A DNA stretch of 64,000 bases from Flavobacterium xinjiangense (GTDB lineage Bacteria; Bacteroidota; Bacteroidia; Flavobacteriales; Flavobacteriaceae), in the NCBI RefSeq assembly GCF_900142885.1, contig NZ_FRCL01000002.1:248001-312000 (forward strand), given 5' to 3'. Shown piece after piece: positions 55,422 to 64,000 of the stretch. The notes beneath the pieces are model-generated. The model had not been told where the DNA came from. It saw nothing but the letters and a program-made list of their open reading frames with translations, and searched no databases. Made by a program: the position numbers and the translations under genes. Within the stretch, counting starts at the first letter, position 1. Each line of letters begins with the position of its first letter.

Positions 55422-56450
55422 TTATTTTATAAGGATACTTTTAAATTTTGTAATGTTTTTAAGCGCCATACCAGTTCCTCTAACCACAGCTCTCAATGGA
55501 TCTTCCGCAATGTAAACAGGTAAATCTGTTTTTTGCGAAATTCTTTTGTCAAGACCTCTCAACATTGATCCTCCACCTGCAAGATAGATTCCTGTATTGT
55601 AGATATCTGCTGCTAATTCAGGAGGTGTTTGAGATAAAGTTTCCATTACGGCATCTTCAATCCTTTGAATTGATTTGTCTAATGCCTTCGCTATTTCTCT
55701 ATATGAAACCTCCACTTGTTTTGGTTTACCAGTCAGTAAATCTCTTCCTTGAACAGACATGTCTTCTGGAGGAGTTTCTAAATCTTCGATAGCGGCACCA
55801 ATTTGGATTTTTATTTTTTCAGCAGTAGTCTCTCCAACAAAAAGGTTGTGTTGAGTGCGCATATAGTAAACGATGTCATTTGTAAATACGTCACCAGCAA
55901 TTTTTACTGATTTGTCACAAACAATACCGCCTAATGCTATGACTGCAATTTCAGTAGTTCCTCCACCTATATCGACAATCATGTTTCCTTTTGGTTGCAT
56001 GATATCGATTCCAATACCTATTGCTGCGGCCATAGGTTCGTGTATCAAATAAACTTCTTTACCGTTAACTCTTTCGCAGGATTCTTTAACCGCTCTCATT
56101 TCCACTTCAGTAATGCCTGAAGGAATACAAACAACCATTCTTAATGCGGGAGTAAACATTCTTTTCTTCAATGCTGGTATGCTTTTTATAAATAAGCTTA
56201 TCATTTTTTCAGAAGCATCAAAATCAGCGATTACACCATCTTTCAAAGGTCTAATCGTCTTAATGTTTTCATGTGTTTTACCCTGCATCATGCTTGCTTC
56301 TTTACCTACAGCAATGATTTTGCCCGATACTCTATCACGAGCAACTATTGAAGGGCTGTCAATTACAACTTTATCATTATGTATGATTAAAGTATTAGCG
56401 GTACCAAGATCTATCGCGATATCCTCGGTCATGAAATCAAAAAATCCCAT
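55422..56450 (-). CDS. mreB: Rod shape-determining protein MreB
   Basis: Actin-like filament protein of 342 residues that directs cell elongation. Phosphate-1 motif DLGTANTLI is at the N-terminus, then GKEASMMQGKTHENI, VCIPSGITEVEMRAVKES, phosphate-2 IVDIGGGTTEIAVIALGGIV and the adenosine motif YLAGGGSMLRGLDKRI. The first gene of the shape cluster; on the minus strand TAACTTTG lies about 40 bases before its ATG. Confidence 0.97.
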   Translation of the reverse strand: MGFFDFMTEDIAIDLGTANTLIIHNDKVVIDSPSIVARDRVSGKIIAVGKEASMMQGKTHENIKTIRPLKDGVIADFDASEKMISLFIKSIPALKKRMFTPALRMVVCIPSGITEVEMRAVKESCERVNGKEVYLIHEPMAAAIGIGIDIMQPKGNMIVDIGGGTTEIAVIALGGIVCDKSVKIAGDVFTNDIVYYMRTQHNLFVGETTAEKIKIQIGAAIEDLETPPEDMSVQGRDLLTGKPKQVEVSYREIAKALDKSIQRIEDAVMETLSQTPPELAADIYNTGIYLAGGGSMLRGLDKRISQKTDLPVYIAEDPLRAVVRGTGMALKNITKFKSILIK

Positions 56451-56490
56451 AAGTTTTTTAGGGGTTAAAAAGTTATAAATTTGAGACGGG

Positions 56491-56498
56491 CAAAGTTA
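56491..56498 (-). promoter_or_regulatory. Probable -7 element of the mreB operon
   Basis: TAACTTTG on the minus strand matches TAnnTTTG exactly. No TTTG is found at the expected upstream distance, which falls inside the purH coding end. Confidence 0.4.
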
Positions 56499-56504
56499 AA
56501 CAAA

Positions 56505-58031
56505 TTAATGTTTAAAATGACGCGTTCCAGTAAATACCATTGCAACTTTATTTTCATTACAATAATTGATGCTCAATTCGTCTTTTATTGATCCGCCAGG
56601 CTGAATCACTGCAGTAATGCCAGCTTTTTTTGCAATTTCCACACAGTCGGGGAAAGGAAAGAAAGCGTCACTTGCCATGACTGCTCCGTGTAAATCAAAA
56701 TGGAAATTATTTGCTTTTTCTATGGCTTGTAATAAAGCATCAACTCTTGATGTTTGTCCAGTACCAGAAGCTATAAGTGTACCGTTTTTTGCAAAAACAA
56801 TTGTATTTGATTTTGTGTTTTTGCAAATTTTAGAAGCAAAAATTAAATCTAGAACTTCTTTTTCTGAAGGAGCTATAGTAGTAACGGTTCGTAAGTCTTC
56901 TTTATTGTCTGTAATATTGTTTCTTTCCTGAACTAGAATCCCGTTCAAGCAAGAACGAACCTGCTTTTGTGGTAAAACCACATCGTTTTGAACTAATATA
57001 ATTCTGTTTTTCTTTTCTTGTAAAATTGCAATAGCCTCAGCATCATATTCAGGGGCAATAACTACTTCGCAAAATAATTTATTTATTTCGGTTGCTGTTT
57101 TAACATCTATTTTTGTGTTAGAAATCAAAACGCCTCCAAATGCTGAAGTTGGATCACAAGCCAAAGCTACTTCATACGCTTCGCTTATGGTGCTTCTTGT
57201 AGCAAGTCCGCAAGCATTATTGTGTTTTAAAATGGCAAATGTAGGCCCGTCATTTTTGAATTCATTAATCAAATTAACTGCGGCGTCTACATCTAATAAG
57301 TTGTTGTAAGACAATTCTTTTCCGTGAACTTTTTTGAACATGGCATCAAAGTCACCAAAGAAAAAACCTTTTTGATGTGGATTTTCCCCGTATCTCAATA
57401 CTTGTCCATTAGCAATGCTTTGTTTGTATATAGTCTCGTCTGTATTGAAATAATTGAAAATGGCTGTGTCATAATGAGAAGAAACATGAAATGCTTTTGT
57501 AGCCAATAATTTTCTGTCCTCAAGTGTAGTTGATCCTTCTTGATTCGTAATCAAATCCAAAAGTAAACCATATTGATCAACAGAAGCTACAATGACAGTG
57601 TCTTTGAAATTTTTTGCAGCAGCACGAATCAACGAAATACCACCAATATCTATTTTTTCAATTATATCAGATTCGCTGGCTCCTGATGCAACTGTTTTTT
57701 CAAAAGGATATAAATCAACAATAACTAAATCAATTTGCGGAATATTAAATTCTTCCATCTGCTGCACATCACTCTCGTTGTCTTGACGATTTAGAATACC
57801 TCCAAAAACTTTTGGGTGTAATGTTTTTACTCTTCCACCAAGAATAGATGGGTAAGAAGTTACATCCTCAACTGGAATTACAGGAATATCTAAGTTTTTT
57901 ATAAAGTCCTCCGTTCCACCGGTAGAGTATAAGATGACATTTTGAGAATGCAGTTTTCTTACGATAGGCTCAAGACCTTCTTTTGAAAATACTGAAATTA
58001 ATGCAGATTGAATTTTTTTAGTAGTGTTCAT
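56505..58031 (-). CDS. purH: Bifunctional AICAR transformylase / IMP cyclohydrolase
   Basis: Last two steps of IMP synthesis. The protein is 508 residues from the ATG at 58031; an upstream frame to 58103 would add 24 residues unlike the family. N-terminal cyclohydrolase domain: ALISVFSKEGLE, YSTGGTEDFIK, VTSYPSILGGRVKTLHPKVFGG and IDIGGISLIRAAAKN. C-terminal transformylase: LRYGENPHQKGFFF, the catalytic KHNNACGLAT, DPTSAFGG, and the C-terminal SDAFFPFPDCVEIAKKAGI with IQPGGSIKDE. All expected motifs are present. Confidence 0.96.
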   Translation of the reverse strand: MNTTKKIQSALISVFSKEGLEPIVRKLHSQNVILYSTGGTEDFIKNLDIPVIPVEDVTSYPSILGGRVKTLHPKVFGGILNRQDNESDVQQMEEFNIPQIDLVIVDLYPFEKTVASGASESDIIEKIDIGGISLIRAAAKNFKDTVIVASVDQYGLLLDLITNQEGSTTLEDRKLLATKAFHVSSHYDTAIFNYFNTDETIYKQSIANGQVLRYGENPHQKGFFFGDFDAMFKKVHGKELSYNNLLDVDAAVNLINEFKNDGPTFAILKHNNACGLATRSTISEAYEVALACDPTSAFGGVLISNTKIDVKTATEINKLFCEVVIAPEYDAEAIAILQEKKNRIILVQNDVVLPQKQVRSCLNGILVQERNNITDNKEDLRTVTTIAPSEKEVLDLIFASKICKNTKSNTIVFAKNGTLIASGTGQTSRVDALLQAIEKANNFHFDLHGAVMASDAFFPFPDCVEIAKKAGITAVIQPGGSIKDELSINYCNENKVAMVFTGTRHFKH

Positions 58032-58054
58032 TGTGTAGTTATAATTATAAAGTG

Positions 58055-58088
58055 CAAAAATAGTTTTTTTTTGATTATAAATTTCAAC
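58055..58088 (-). promoter_or_regulatory. Probable purH promoter
   Basis: On the minus strand GTTG (58085-58088), 22 bases, then TATTTTTG (58055-58062), an exact TAnnTTTG, located about 24 bases before the purH ATG. Confidence 0.5.
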
Positions 58089-58195
58089 GAAGATTCGTAA
58101 CATTATCTTAAATAATCATACTAACTTGTTGGTAGGGTTTTATTAGGTTTCTGAATAAAATTTATTGAATTTTACTTTAACGCAAAAAAGTTTTT

Positions 58196-59446
58196 ATGTT
58201 AGTCTATCTTCGATTATTAAAAGAGAGTTTTAGTTTTGCAATGAATGCCTTACGAAACAACAAATTAAGAACGTTGCTTTCTTTGTTGGGGGTTACCATT
58301 GGTATTTTTTCTATTATAGCAGTACTGGCAGCTGTAGATTCTTTGGATAGAAAGATTACAAAAGATTTAAGCAGCTTAGATAAGAACACTATTTATTTAA
58401 TGAAATTTTCTTTCGGTCCGTCTGATATTCCACAATGGAAAAGGGAGCAGTTTCCGAATGTTGAGTATGATGAATATACCTACATGAAAGGCGCTATGAC
58501 TAATACGGCGCAAATGGGATACCAAATATTCACAAAAAGAGAATCTATAAAATACGACTCTAAAACTGTAAGTGATGTCAATGTAGTGCCTGTTTCACAT
58601 GAATTTATAGATATTCAAGGACTTGAATTTGAAAAAGGAAGATTTTACAACGAATCAGAAGCTAACTCTGGTGCTACAGTAATAGTCCTAGGGGATGAGA
58701 TTGCAAAACAATTATTTGAGAATTTTGACCCAATAGGCAAGAATGTGCGTTTGTATGGGAAAAGATTTACGGTAATTGGAGTTTTGAAAAAAGAAGGTGC
58801 TGGGTTATTTGGAGACAGTAACGATACAACTGTTTTTATTCCTGTTAATTTTGTACGTCAATTGTACGGGGACAGTAATACAACATCAACTAATGTAATT
58901 ATTTTAAAGCCTGAAAAAGGTATTGATATGGAAGCTTACAAAGATGAAATTTCTCAAAAATTACGAAGTTACAGAGGTTTGAAATCGGGAGAAATTGATA
59001 ATTTTTTCATTAATGTATTTTCAGGTTTCACTGACTTTATTGATAATATTTTAGGTCAAATGAATGTTGTGGGCTGGATTATAAGTGGATTTTCATTACT
59101 TGTTGGAGGATTTGGGATCGCTAATATTATGTTTGTTTCCGTGAAAGAGCGCACGAATTTAATAGGAATTCAGAAATCTTTAGGGGCGAAAAATAGATTT
59201 ATCCTTTTTCAATTTTTATTTGAAGCGATTATACTTTCGGTAATTGGTGGGATTATCGGTCTTTTGTTAGTTTGGATTATCTCGGTAGTTTTAACAAAAG
59301 TAGTTGATTTCGAGTTTGTTTTAGGAATAGGAAATGTTCTTTTAGGAACTGGTCTTGCCGCGTTAATTGGGTTGATTTCTGGAATTCTTCCTGCTATTGC
59401 AGCTTCTAAATTGGATCCCGTTGAGGCAATTAGAACCGGGATGTAG
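58196..59446 (+). CDS. ABC transporter permease (MacB/FtsX type)
   Basis: A 416-residue inner-membrane protein. The first helix (NALRNNKLRTLLSLLGVTIGIFSIIAVLAA) is the MacB_PCD signature, followed by a large periplasmic domain (about 55-270) with VIVLGDEIAKQLF. Three C-terminal FtsX helices contain LVGGFGIANIMFVSVKERT and IGIQKSLGAKNRFI, and the end is AASKLDPVEAIRTG. It fits a mechanotransmission-type exporter subunit. No ATPase gene is adjacent, so the nucleotide-binding partner must be encoded elsewhere. Confidence 0.9.
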   Translation: MLVYLRLLKESFSFAMNALRNNKLRTLLSLLGVTIGIFSIIAVLAAVDSLDRKITKDLSSLDKNTIYLMKFSFGPSDIPQWKREQFPNVEYDEYTYMKGAMTNTAQMGYQIFTKRESIKYDSKTVSDVNVVPVSHEFIDIQGLEFEKGRFYNESEANSGATVIVLGDEIAKQLFENFDPIGKNVRLYGKRFTVIGVLKKEGAGLFGDSNDTTVFIPVNFVRQLYGDSNTTSTNVIILKPEKGIDMEAYKDEISQKLRSYRGLKSGEIDNFFINVFSGFTDFIDNILGQMNVVGWIISGFSLLVGGFGIANIMFVSVKERTNLIGIQKSLGAKNRFILFQFLFEAIILSVIGGIIGLLLVWIISVVLTKVVDFEFVLGIGNVLLGTGLAALIGLISGILPAIAASKLDPVEAIRTGM

Positions 59447-59483
59447 ACGTAGTTATTTAGATTGACATAATAAATTAACATAT

Positions 59484-59518
59484 AAAAACGGCTCTCAAAA
59501 TAATTGAGAGCCGTTTTT
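59484..59518 (+). terminator. Terminator of the permease gene
   Basis: AAAAACGGCTCTCAA and TTGAGAGCCGTTTTT form a 15-bp perfect stem with the loop AATAA, followed by CTTTG. Confidence 0.9.
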
Positions 59519-59540
59519 CTTTGTGTTTTTTAAACAAAAA

Positions 59541-59563
59541 AAATCCCGATCAGCTCGGGATTT
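59541..59563 (-). terminator. Terminator of accD
   Basis: AAATCCCGA and TCGGGATTT form a 9-bp perfect stem around five bases; on the minus strand it is followed by five more Ts, directly after the accD stop codon. Confidence 0.8.
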
Positions 59564-59567
59564 AAAT

Positions 59568-60422
59568 TTATCGTATTTCGTTGTTTTGAATTAAATCGAT
59601 ATACAAATTAATTTTGTCTTTCAATTCTTTTCTCGGAGTTATAAAGTCTAAGAAACCATGTTCCAAAAGGAACTCAGCAGTCTGGAAGCCTTCCGGTAAA
59701 TCTTTACCAGTTGTGTCACGCACAACTCTAGGTCCGGCAAATCCAATTAAAGCACCCGGTTCAGAAATATTTATATCTCCTAACATGGCATAAGAAGCAG
59801 TTGTTCCACCAGTAGTTGGATCCGTACACAAAGAAATATAAGGTAATTTTGCCTCGGCAAGTTGAGCTAGTTTTACAGATGTTTTTACTAATTGCATCAA
59901 TGAGTAAGCAGCTTCCATCATTCTTGCTCCACCTGATTTAGAAATCATCACAAATGGCAATTGATTTTTTATAGCGTGATCAATTCCTCTTGCGATTTTT
60001 TCTCCTACTACAGCACCCATAGAACCACCAATGAAGGCGAAATCCATACAGCAAATTACCAATTCTTTCCCTTTAGATTTTCCAACTGCAGTACGTACTG
60101 CATCTTTAAGTTTGGTTTTTTCCATTACGTCTTTCAATCGATCTGCATATTTTTTTGTATCCACAAAATGCAAAGGATCTTTAGACGTCATGTTTTTATC
60201 TAATTCGACAAACTCATTGTTGTCAAATAAAATTTGAAAATAGGCTGAACTTCCAATTCTGACATGAAAACCATCTTCTGGACTTACAAATAAGTTGCGA
60301 GCCAATTCGTCAGCATCAATAATTTTTCCTGTCGGAGATTTGTACCAAAGACCTTTTGGAATGTCCATTTTGTCTTCAGTAGGAGTTGTGATTCCTTTTT
60401 CTTTTCTTTTAAACCAAGCCAT
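59568..60422 (-). CDS. accD: Acetyl-CoA carboxylase carboxyltransferase beta subunit (no zinc finger)
   Basis: Carboxyltransferase half of acetyl-CoA carboxylase, first committed step of fatty-acid synthesis, 284 residues. The crotonase-like core is normal: [36 protein letters not shown] and [19 protein letters not shown]. The N-terminal four-cysteine zinc ribbon of E. coli AccD is absent as such. At the aligned positions there are Ser29, Gly32, Ser47 and Asp50 (KSPTGK and FVSPEDGF), while the surrounding residues, such as the ELARNLFV block, are kept. So the fold may persist without metal. Confidence 0.95.
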   Translation of the reverse strand: MAWFKRKEKGITTPTEDKMDIPKGLWYKSPTGKIIDADELARNLFVSPEDGFHVRIGSSAYFQILFDNNEFVELDKNMTSKDPLHFVDTKKYADRLKDVMEKTKLKDAVRTAVGKSKGKELVICCMDFAFIGGSMGAVVGEKIARGIDHAIKNQLPFVMISKSGGARMMEAAYSLMQLVKTSVKLAQLAEAKLPYISLCTDPTTGGTTASYAMLGDINISEPGALIGFAGPRVVRDTTGKDLPEGFQTAEFLLEHGFLDFITPRKELKDKINLYIDLIQNNEIR

Positions 60423-60424
60423 TT

Positions 60425-60536
60425 ATTTAGTATTCAGAGTTCAGTAATCAGGTATTCAGTGTTTTGTAATCAGCTTTAGTGTTCCATTATCAGCATTTGA
60501 GAACTGAACACTAAAAACTGAAAACTGACCACTATT
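60425..60536. repeat. Inverted iterated-word repeat (TTCAGT/ACTGAA)
   Basis: The gap between fbaA and accD is almost entirely repeat. The left part repeats TTCAGT/TTCAG and AATCAG words (TATTCAGAG, TTCAGTAATCAG, TATTCAGTG, TGTAATCAG). The right part carries the reverse words (AACTGAACACTAAA, AACTGAAAACTGA). No frame is open through it. Confidence 0.65.
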
Positions 60537-60537
60537 T

Positions 60538-61605
60538 TTATAATGTATTCACATTGTTTAAGTCAGCAAATGCTTGCTCAAGTCTTGCGTTGAAAGTAAC
60601 TTCGCTCTCACGTAACCATTTTCTTGGATCGTAATATTTTTTGTTTGGAGCATCAGCACCTTCTGGGTTTCCAATTTGAGTTTTCAAATAGTCAATATTT
60701 TTCACCATATAATCACGAATACCTTCCGTAAATGCAAATTGCAAATCAGTATCAATATTCATTTTTATTACTCCGTAGCTAATTCCTTCTCTGATTTCTT
60801 CAAGCGTAGAACCTGAACCACCATGGAAAACAAAGTCTACTGGATTAGATCCTGTATTGAATTTATTTTGTACAAAATCTTGAGAATTTTTTAATATTTT
60901 TGGAGTCAATTTTACATTTCCTGGTTTGTAAACACCATGCACGTTACCAAAAGCAGCGGCAATTGTAAATCTTGGGCTTACTTTTGAAAGTTCCTCGTAT
61001 GCATAAGCAACTTCCTCTGGTTGTGTATATAATTTTGAGCTGTCAACATCAGAGTTATCGACACCATCTTCTTCACCACCTGTAATTCCAAGTTCGATTT
61101 CCAATGTCATTCCCATTTTGCTCATTCTTTCTAAATAACCTTTGCAGATTTCGATATTTTCTTCGATTGGCTCCTCAGATAAATCAATCATGTGAGAAGA
61201 GAACAATGGTTTTCCTGTTTCAGCAAAATGTTTTTCTGAAGCATCTAATAAACCGTCAATCCAAGGCAATAATTTTTTAGCACAATGGTCTGTATGAAGT
61301 ATCACGGTTGCTCCGTAAGCTTCCGCCAAAGTATGAATGTGTAATGCACCGGCTATTCCACCAGCGATCGCAGCTTTTTCATTAACATTAGAAAGTCCTT
61401 TTCCAGCATTGAATTGAGCTCCTCCGTTAGAAAATTGAATAATAACTGGAGCATTTAATTTTGCAGCAGTTTCAAGAACACCGTTGATGGTATTTGATCC
61501 CGTAACATTTACAGCTGGTAATGCAAATCCTTTTTCTTTTGCGTAATTGAAGATTTCTTGTACTTGATCTCCCGTAGCTACGCCTGGTTTTATGTTGTGT
61601 GCCAT
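60538..61605 (-). CDS. fbaA: Fructose-bisphosphate aldolase, class II
   Basis: Zinc-dependent glycolytic/gluconeogenic aldolase of 355 residues, class IIA like E. coli FbaA. Motifs: metal ligand block VILHTDHCAKKLLPW, the acidic GITGGEEDGVDNS, AAFGNVHGVYKPGN and VFHGGSGSTLEEI, with the NIDTDLQFAFTEGIR phosphate-binding region. Length is normal. The end of the gene is 115 bases from accD with a repeat between them. Confidence 0.96.
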   Translation of the reverse strand: MAHNIKPGVATGDQVQEIFNYAKEKGFALPAVNVTGSNTINGVLETAAKLNAPVIIQFSNGGAQFNAGKGLSNVNEKAAIAGGIAGALHIHTLAEAYGATVILHTDHCAKKLLPWIDGLLDASEKHFAETGKPLFSSHMIDLSEEPIEENIEICKGYLERMSKMGMTLEIELGITGGEEDGVDNSDVDSSKLYTQPEEVAYAYEELSKVSPRFTIAAAFGNVHGVYKPGNVKLTPKILKNSQDFVQNKFNTGSNPVDFVFHGGSGSTLEEIREGISYGVIKMNIDTDLQFAFTEGIRDYMVKNIDYLKTQIGNPEGADAPNKKYYDPRKWLRESEVTFNARLEQAFADLNNVNTL

Positions 61606-61663
61606 TGTAATTTTTTTAGTTATTTTTTTAGTTTTTAGTTTGCAAAAATAAGAATTAATAGAA

Positions 61664-64000
61664 TTAGAATGGGTAATTTATTCCAAAATTTAAAACAGAG
61701 TGTCCAAAATTGTATTCTTTAAACCATTTTTGGCCGCTTTCATTCGCTGGATTGTAGGTCTTAAATCCTAAATCAAAACGAATTACAAAAAAACTAAAAT
61801 CATATCTTAGTCCAAAACCAGAACCTAACGCAATGTCTTTTAAATCTCCAAAACCGGTAAAAGTTGATTTTTCATCAACAACATTATCCAAGACATTCCA
61901 TATATTTCCTGCATCAGCAAAAAGTGCTCCTTTTAAACTGCCTAGAAGTTTGAATCTAAATTCGCCACTTATGGCAATTTTCATATTTGCTTCATTAAAA
62001 TCATCAGTTGCGCCACTACTTCCCGGTCCTAAGGCATATGGCTGCCAAGCTCTGTTATCATTAGATCCACCAGAGAAATAACTTCTTGAAAAGGGAACGT
62101 TGTCTGAATTCCCGAAAGGAATTGCAATTCCAAAAAAAGTTCGAACGGCAAAGACTTTTTCTTTAGTTAAATCCCAATGTTTTATATAATCGAACTCCGT
62201 TTTTATATATTCTGAATATTCTAAATTAAATATTTCGTGATTTCCATTTACATTTTTAGGCATACTTGCGCCTTTTGCTACTAATGACAAAAGGGTTCCT
62301 GCAGACTCAATTTTAGTTCTGAAAAGGTAAAAGTCGTTATCTAACAAATCTTTTTTAGTTGTTTTTGAAAAGGTGAAACTGGTGGCAAGAATAAAATCAT
62401 TTTCTGTAAGTCGCACTCTTCGCTCTTCGATGCTTTTTACGCTTTGAAAATCTGTTTGCGCTATTGGTGTAAGAAAACTTCCGGTTCCGGTTAGTACATC
62501 ATTGGTGAAACCGCTAGTTCCGTCTTCAATTATTAAATTTCCATCAGTGTCAAAATAAGAAGTGTTGTTGCTATACGTTTTTCCGATTTCGTTTAATGCT
62601 TTGTACGATGATCCATAAACATTGAAGTAATTTTGGGGATTTAGATTTCTTACAAATTGTACGTTGAATAAATCAAAGCGTGCGGTATTGTTTTTTTTAG
62701 GAGTCCAGTTATAGGATAATGCACCCGTAAAATTTTCCTTATCCAAACCAATGTTTTGTTGTTTTGCAAAACCCGCATTGGCAAGTGTGGAAGGAATCAT
62801 ACTCTTGGGAATGATTTTTTCGGTGCTAAAAGGCATGAAAATTCTTGGGATGTTTAATTTTAAATCTAATCCGTATTCTGAAACATTGAAGAAATTATTC
62901 TTTGGGTTTGCTAAATCTTTTGAGGAACCAATATTTCCTCTCGCTCCAATTTCTAAAGTTTCCGCTCCATTAAAAACATTTCTGATTGTTTCCGAAACAC
63001 TTAATCCAATACCTACGTCTTGTATGTTAGAATGTGTTAAGTCTAAGTTAGTGCCAAAACTGTATTTTTTTCGTGGGGACAAATAGATTTTGGCAATTAA
63101 CGAGTGTGCGGTCGTATCTCTTGCGTCAACTTCATATTGAATACTTGGATAATTAAAAATTTTAAGGTTATTCAGGTAACGTGTTGTTAAAACCGTTTTG
63201 TTGTCTGCAAATAAACTTCCTTTAGTAATAAAGATTGCATTAGTGATTGCGCGCGGTTTGTATTTTAATTTGTCCTGGCTGTATAGATTAAAATTGTTAT
63301 AAGTGGTGCTGTCAGTTATGTTTAGCTTTTTAGTTGGCGAATAGTCGGTGTAAATGTTTACATCACTTATTTTATACATTTTAAAAGGTTCCGTTCTGCT
63401 TGAATCTTGCTCTTGATAAGAATAATTATTGATGATAAGATTTACATTTGCCTTATTCACTTTTTTGATTGTGTCAATGTCAAAAGTTACATAGTTAGGC
63501 TGGAAGAAATAAACTCCATTGTTCCTAAAATGAGTAGTGATTCGGTTTTTTTCATTCTCAAAATCTAGTGTTTTATATTGATTGCCTGATTTTATTAAAC
63601 TATTCGATTTTATAGATTCATACAATGAGTCTAAGACAGGAGTTAGAATAGTTGTTTTTATAGTGTCCAAAGAATAAGGTGCGCCTGTAATTATAGTATA
63701 TTTTGTTTTGGCTTTTTTTATGCTCAACGTGTCTATAGTATAATTAGCTTTTACATTGAAATAACCGGTATTAAAATAATAATATCTTAAGCGTACGATG
63801 GATTTATCTATTTTCGTTTTCTCAATGATTACTGGCGGTTCTCCTGTTTTTTTTAAAAAATCATGGATGCCGTGATACCAGAAAGACTGACCCAGTCTGT
63901 CAACTTGCTTTGCTGATAGCCATTTTGATTTTCTTTCATATTTTCCGGGATTATTAGTAAATTTAGCTTGATAGGTAGAGTCTGGATTCAGGTTAGCTAA
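61664..64000 (-). CDS. TamA/BamA-family outer-membrane protein (5' end beyond the window)
   Basis: The frame is open from the right edge through to the stop at 61664, giving about 778 residues without the N-terminus. A TTG at 63727 is not a real start, because coding continues upstream (RLGQSFWYHGIHDF, IVRLRYYYFNTGYFNVKA). POTRA-like domains cover the first half, then the Omp85 barrel with LEIGARGNIGSS, SRSYFSGGSNDNRAWQPYALGPG and the final FGINYPF. These features mark the BamA/TamA superfamily. In Bacteroidota a lipoprotein form called TamL is common, but the signal peptide lies outside the window, so this cannot be decided. Confidence 0.88.
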   Translation of the reverse strand, partial: LANLNPDSTYQAKFTNNPGKYERKSKWLSAKQVDRLGQSFWYHGIHDFLKKTGEPPVIIEKTKIDKSIVRLRYYYFNTGYFNVKANYTIDTLSIKKAKTKYTIITGAPYSLDTIKTTILTPVLDSLYESIKSNSLIKSGNQYKTLDFENEKNRITTHFRNNGVYFFQPNYVTFDIDTIKKVNKANVNLIINNYSYQEQDSSRTEPFKMYKISDVNIYTDYSPTKKLNITDSTTYNNFNLYSQDKLKYKPRAITNAIFITKGSLFADNKTVLTTRYLNNLKIFNYPSIQYEVDARDTTAHSLIAKIYLSPRKKYSFGTNLDLTHSNIQDVGIGLSVSETIRNVFNGAETLEIGARGNIGSSKDLANPKNNFFNVSEYGLDLKLNIPRIFMPFSTEKIIPKSMIPSTLANAGFAKQQNIGLDKENFTGALSYNWTPKKNNTARFDLFNVQFVRNLNPQNYFNVYGSSYKALNEIGKTYSNNTSYFDTDGNLIIEDGTSGFTNDVLTGTGSFLTPIAQTDFQSVKSIEERRVRLTENDFILATSFTFSKTTKKDLLDNDFYLFRTKIESAGTLLSLVAKGASMPKNVNGNHEIFNLEYSEYIKTEFDYIKHWDLTKEKVFAVRTFFGIAIPFGNSDNVPFSRSYFSGGSNDNRAWQPYALGPGSSGATDDFNEANMKIAISGEFRFKLLGSLKGALFADAGNIWNVLDNVVDEKSTFTGFGDLKDIALGSGFGLRYDFSFFVIRFDLGFKTYNPANESGQKWFKEYNFGHSVLNFGINYPF

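Noticed and set aside
63725..63727. TTG at 63727 as the start of the TamA/BamA-type gene
   Set aside because: The same frame stays open to the right edge and encodes plausible POTRA-like sequence, so the gene starts outside the window.

Overview
The window looks like chromosome of a Flavobacterium-type member of the Bacteroidota. The evidence is AT-rich DNA, a SusC/SusD/SusE glycan-uptake system, a Por-type (T9SS) C-terminal sorting domain on a secreted amylase, promoter-like TAnnTTTG elements, few purine-rich Shine-Dalgarno sites, mevalonate-pathway genes, and a TamA/BamA-family outer-membrane gene. Most of it is housekeeping sequence. I see no prophage, CRISPR array, rRNA or intact insertion sequence.

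Layout. (1) 1-14199 is a maltose/starch locus. On the minus strand are a GH65 maltose phosphorylase (cut by the left edge), beta-phosphoglucomutase, a sugar transporter and a LacI-type regulator. Facing away on the plus strand are susC, susD, susE and a secreted GH13 amylase. The amylase and Sus proteins should cut, bind and import maltodextrins; the inner-membrane transporter takes up maltose; GH65 and PgmB convert it to glucose and glucose-6-phosphate. (2) 14228-25055 is a minus-strand short-chain-acid locus: two acyl-CoA synthetases (acetate, propionate-like), a receiver-only response regulator, a transporter-fused histidine kinase, two tiny membrane proteins, an MHS-family transporter, a porin, and an IS1-InsA-like DNA-binding protein at the upstream end. 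(3) 25384-26631 holds a PepSY-like secreted protein and tRNA-Phe. (4) 26731-32990 runs coaX, an outer-membrane protein, lptC, a small membrane protein, a CNNM/CBS protein and a PpiD-like chaperone. (5) 33158-36037 has a small barrel protein, a GYDIA-type GHMP kinase and HMG-CoA reductase. (6) 36210-42202 is peptide use: DPP-IV, two POT transporters, and a thioredoxin-like protein. (7) 42206-47131 (minus) has comEC, an NlpC/P60 hydrolase, lpxB, a small membrane protein and surE. (8) 47341-50669 has a tail-specific protease and a secreted nuclease. (9) 50827-58031 (minus) is the cell-shape cluster rodA, mrdA, mreD, mreC, mreB plus purH. (10) 58196-64000 has an FtsX-type permease, accD, class II aldolase and a TamA/BamA-type gene cut by the right edge.

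The most interesting points are these. The acetate/propionate locus has a signalling pair with no recognisable DNA-binding output, next to an orphan transposase-derived DNA-binding protein. The leader of the maltose transporter can fold into two mutually exclusive hairpins, one of which covers the start codon. A series of intergenic repeats is built from short iterated words, often in inverted halves. AccD has lost all four zinc-finger cysteines. A 3' element after the nuclease gene resembles a conserved flavobacterial noncoding sequence. All functional calls come from reading the sequence; no search was run.
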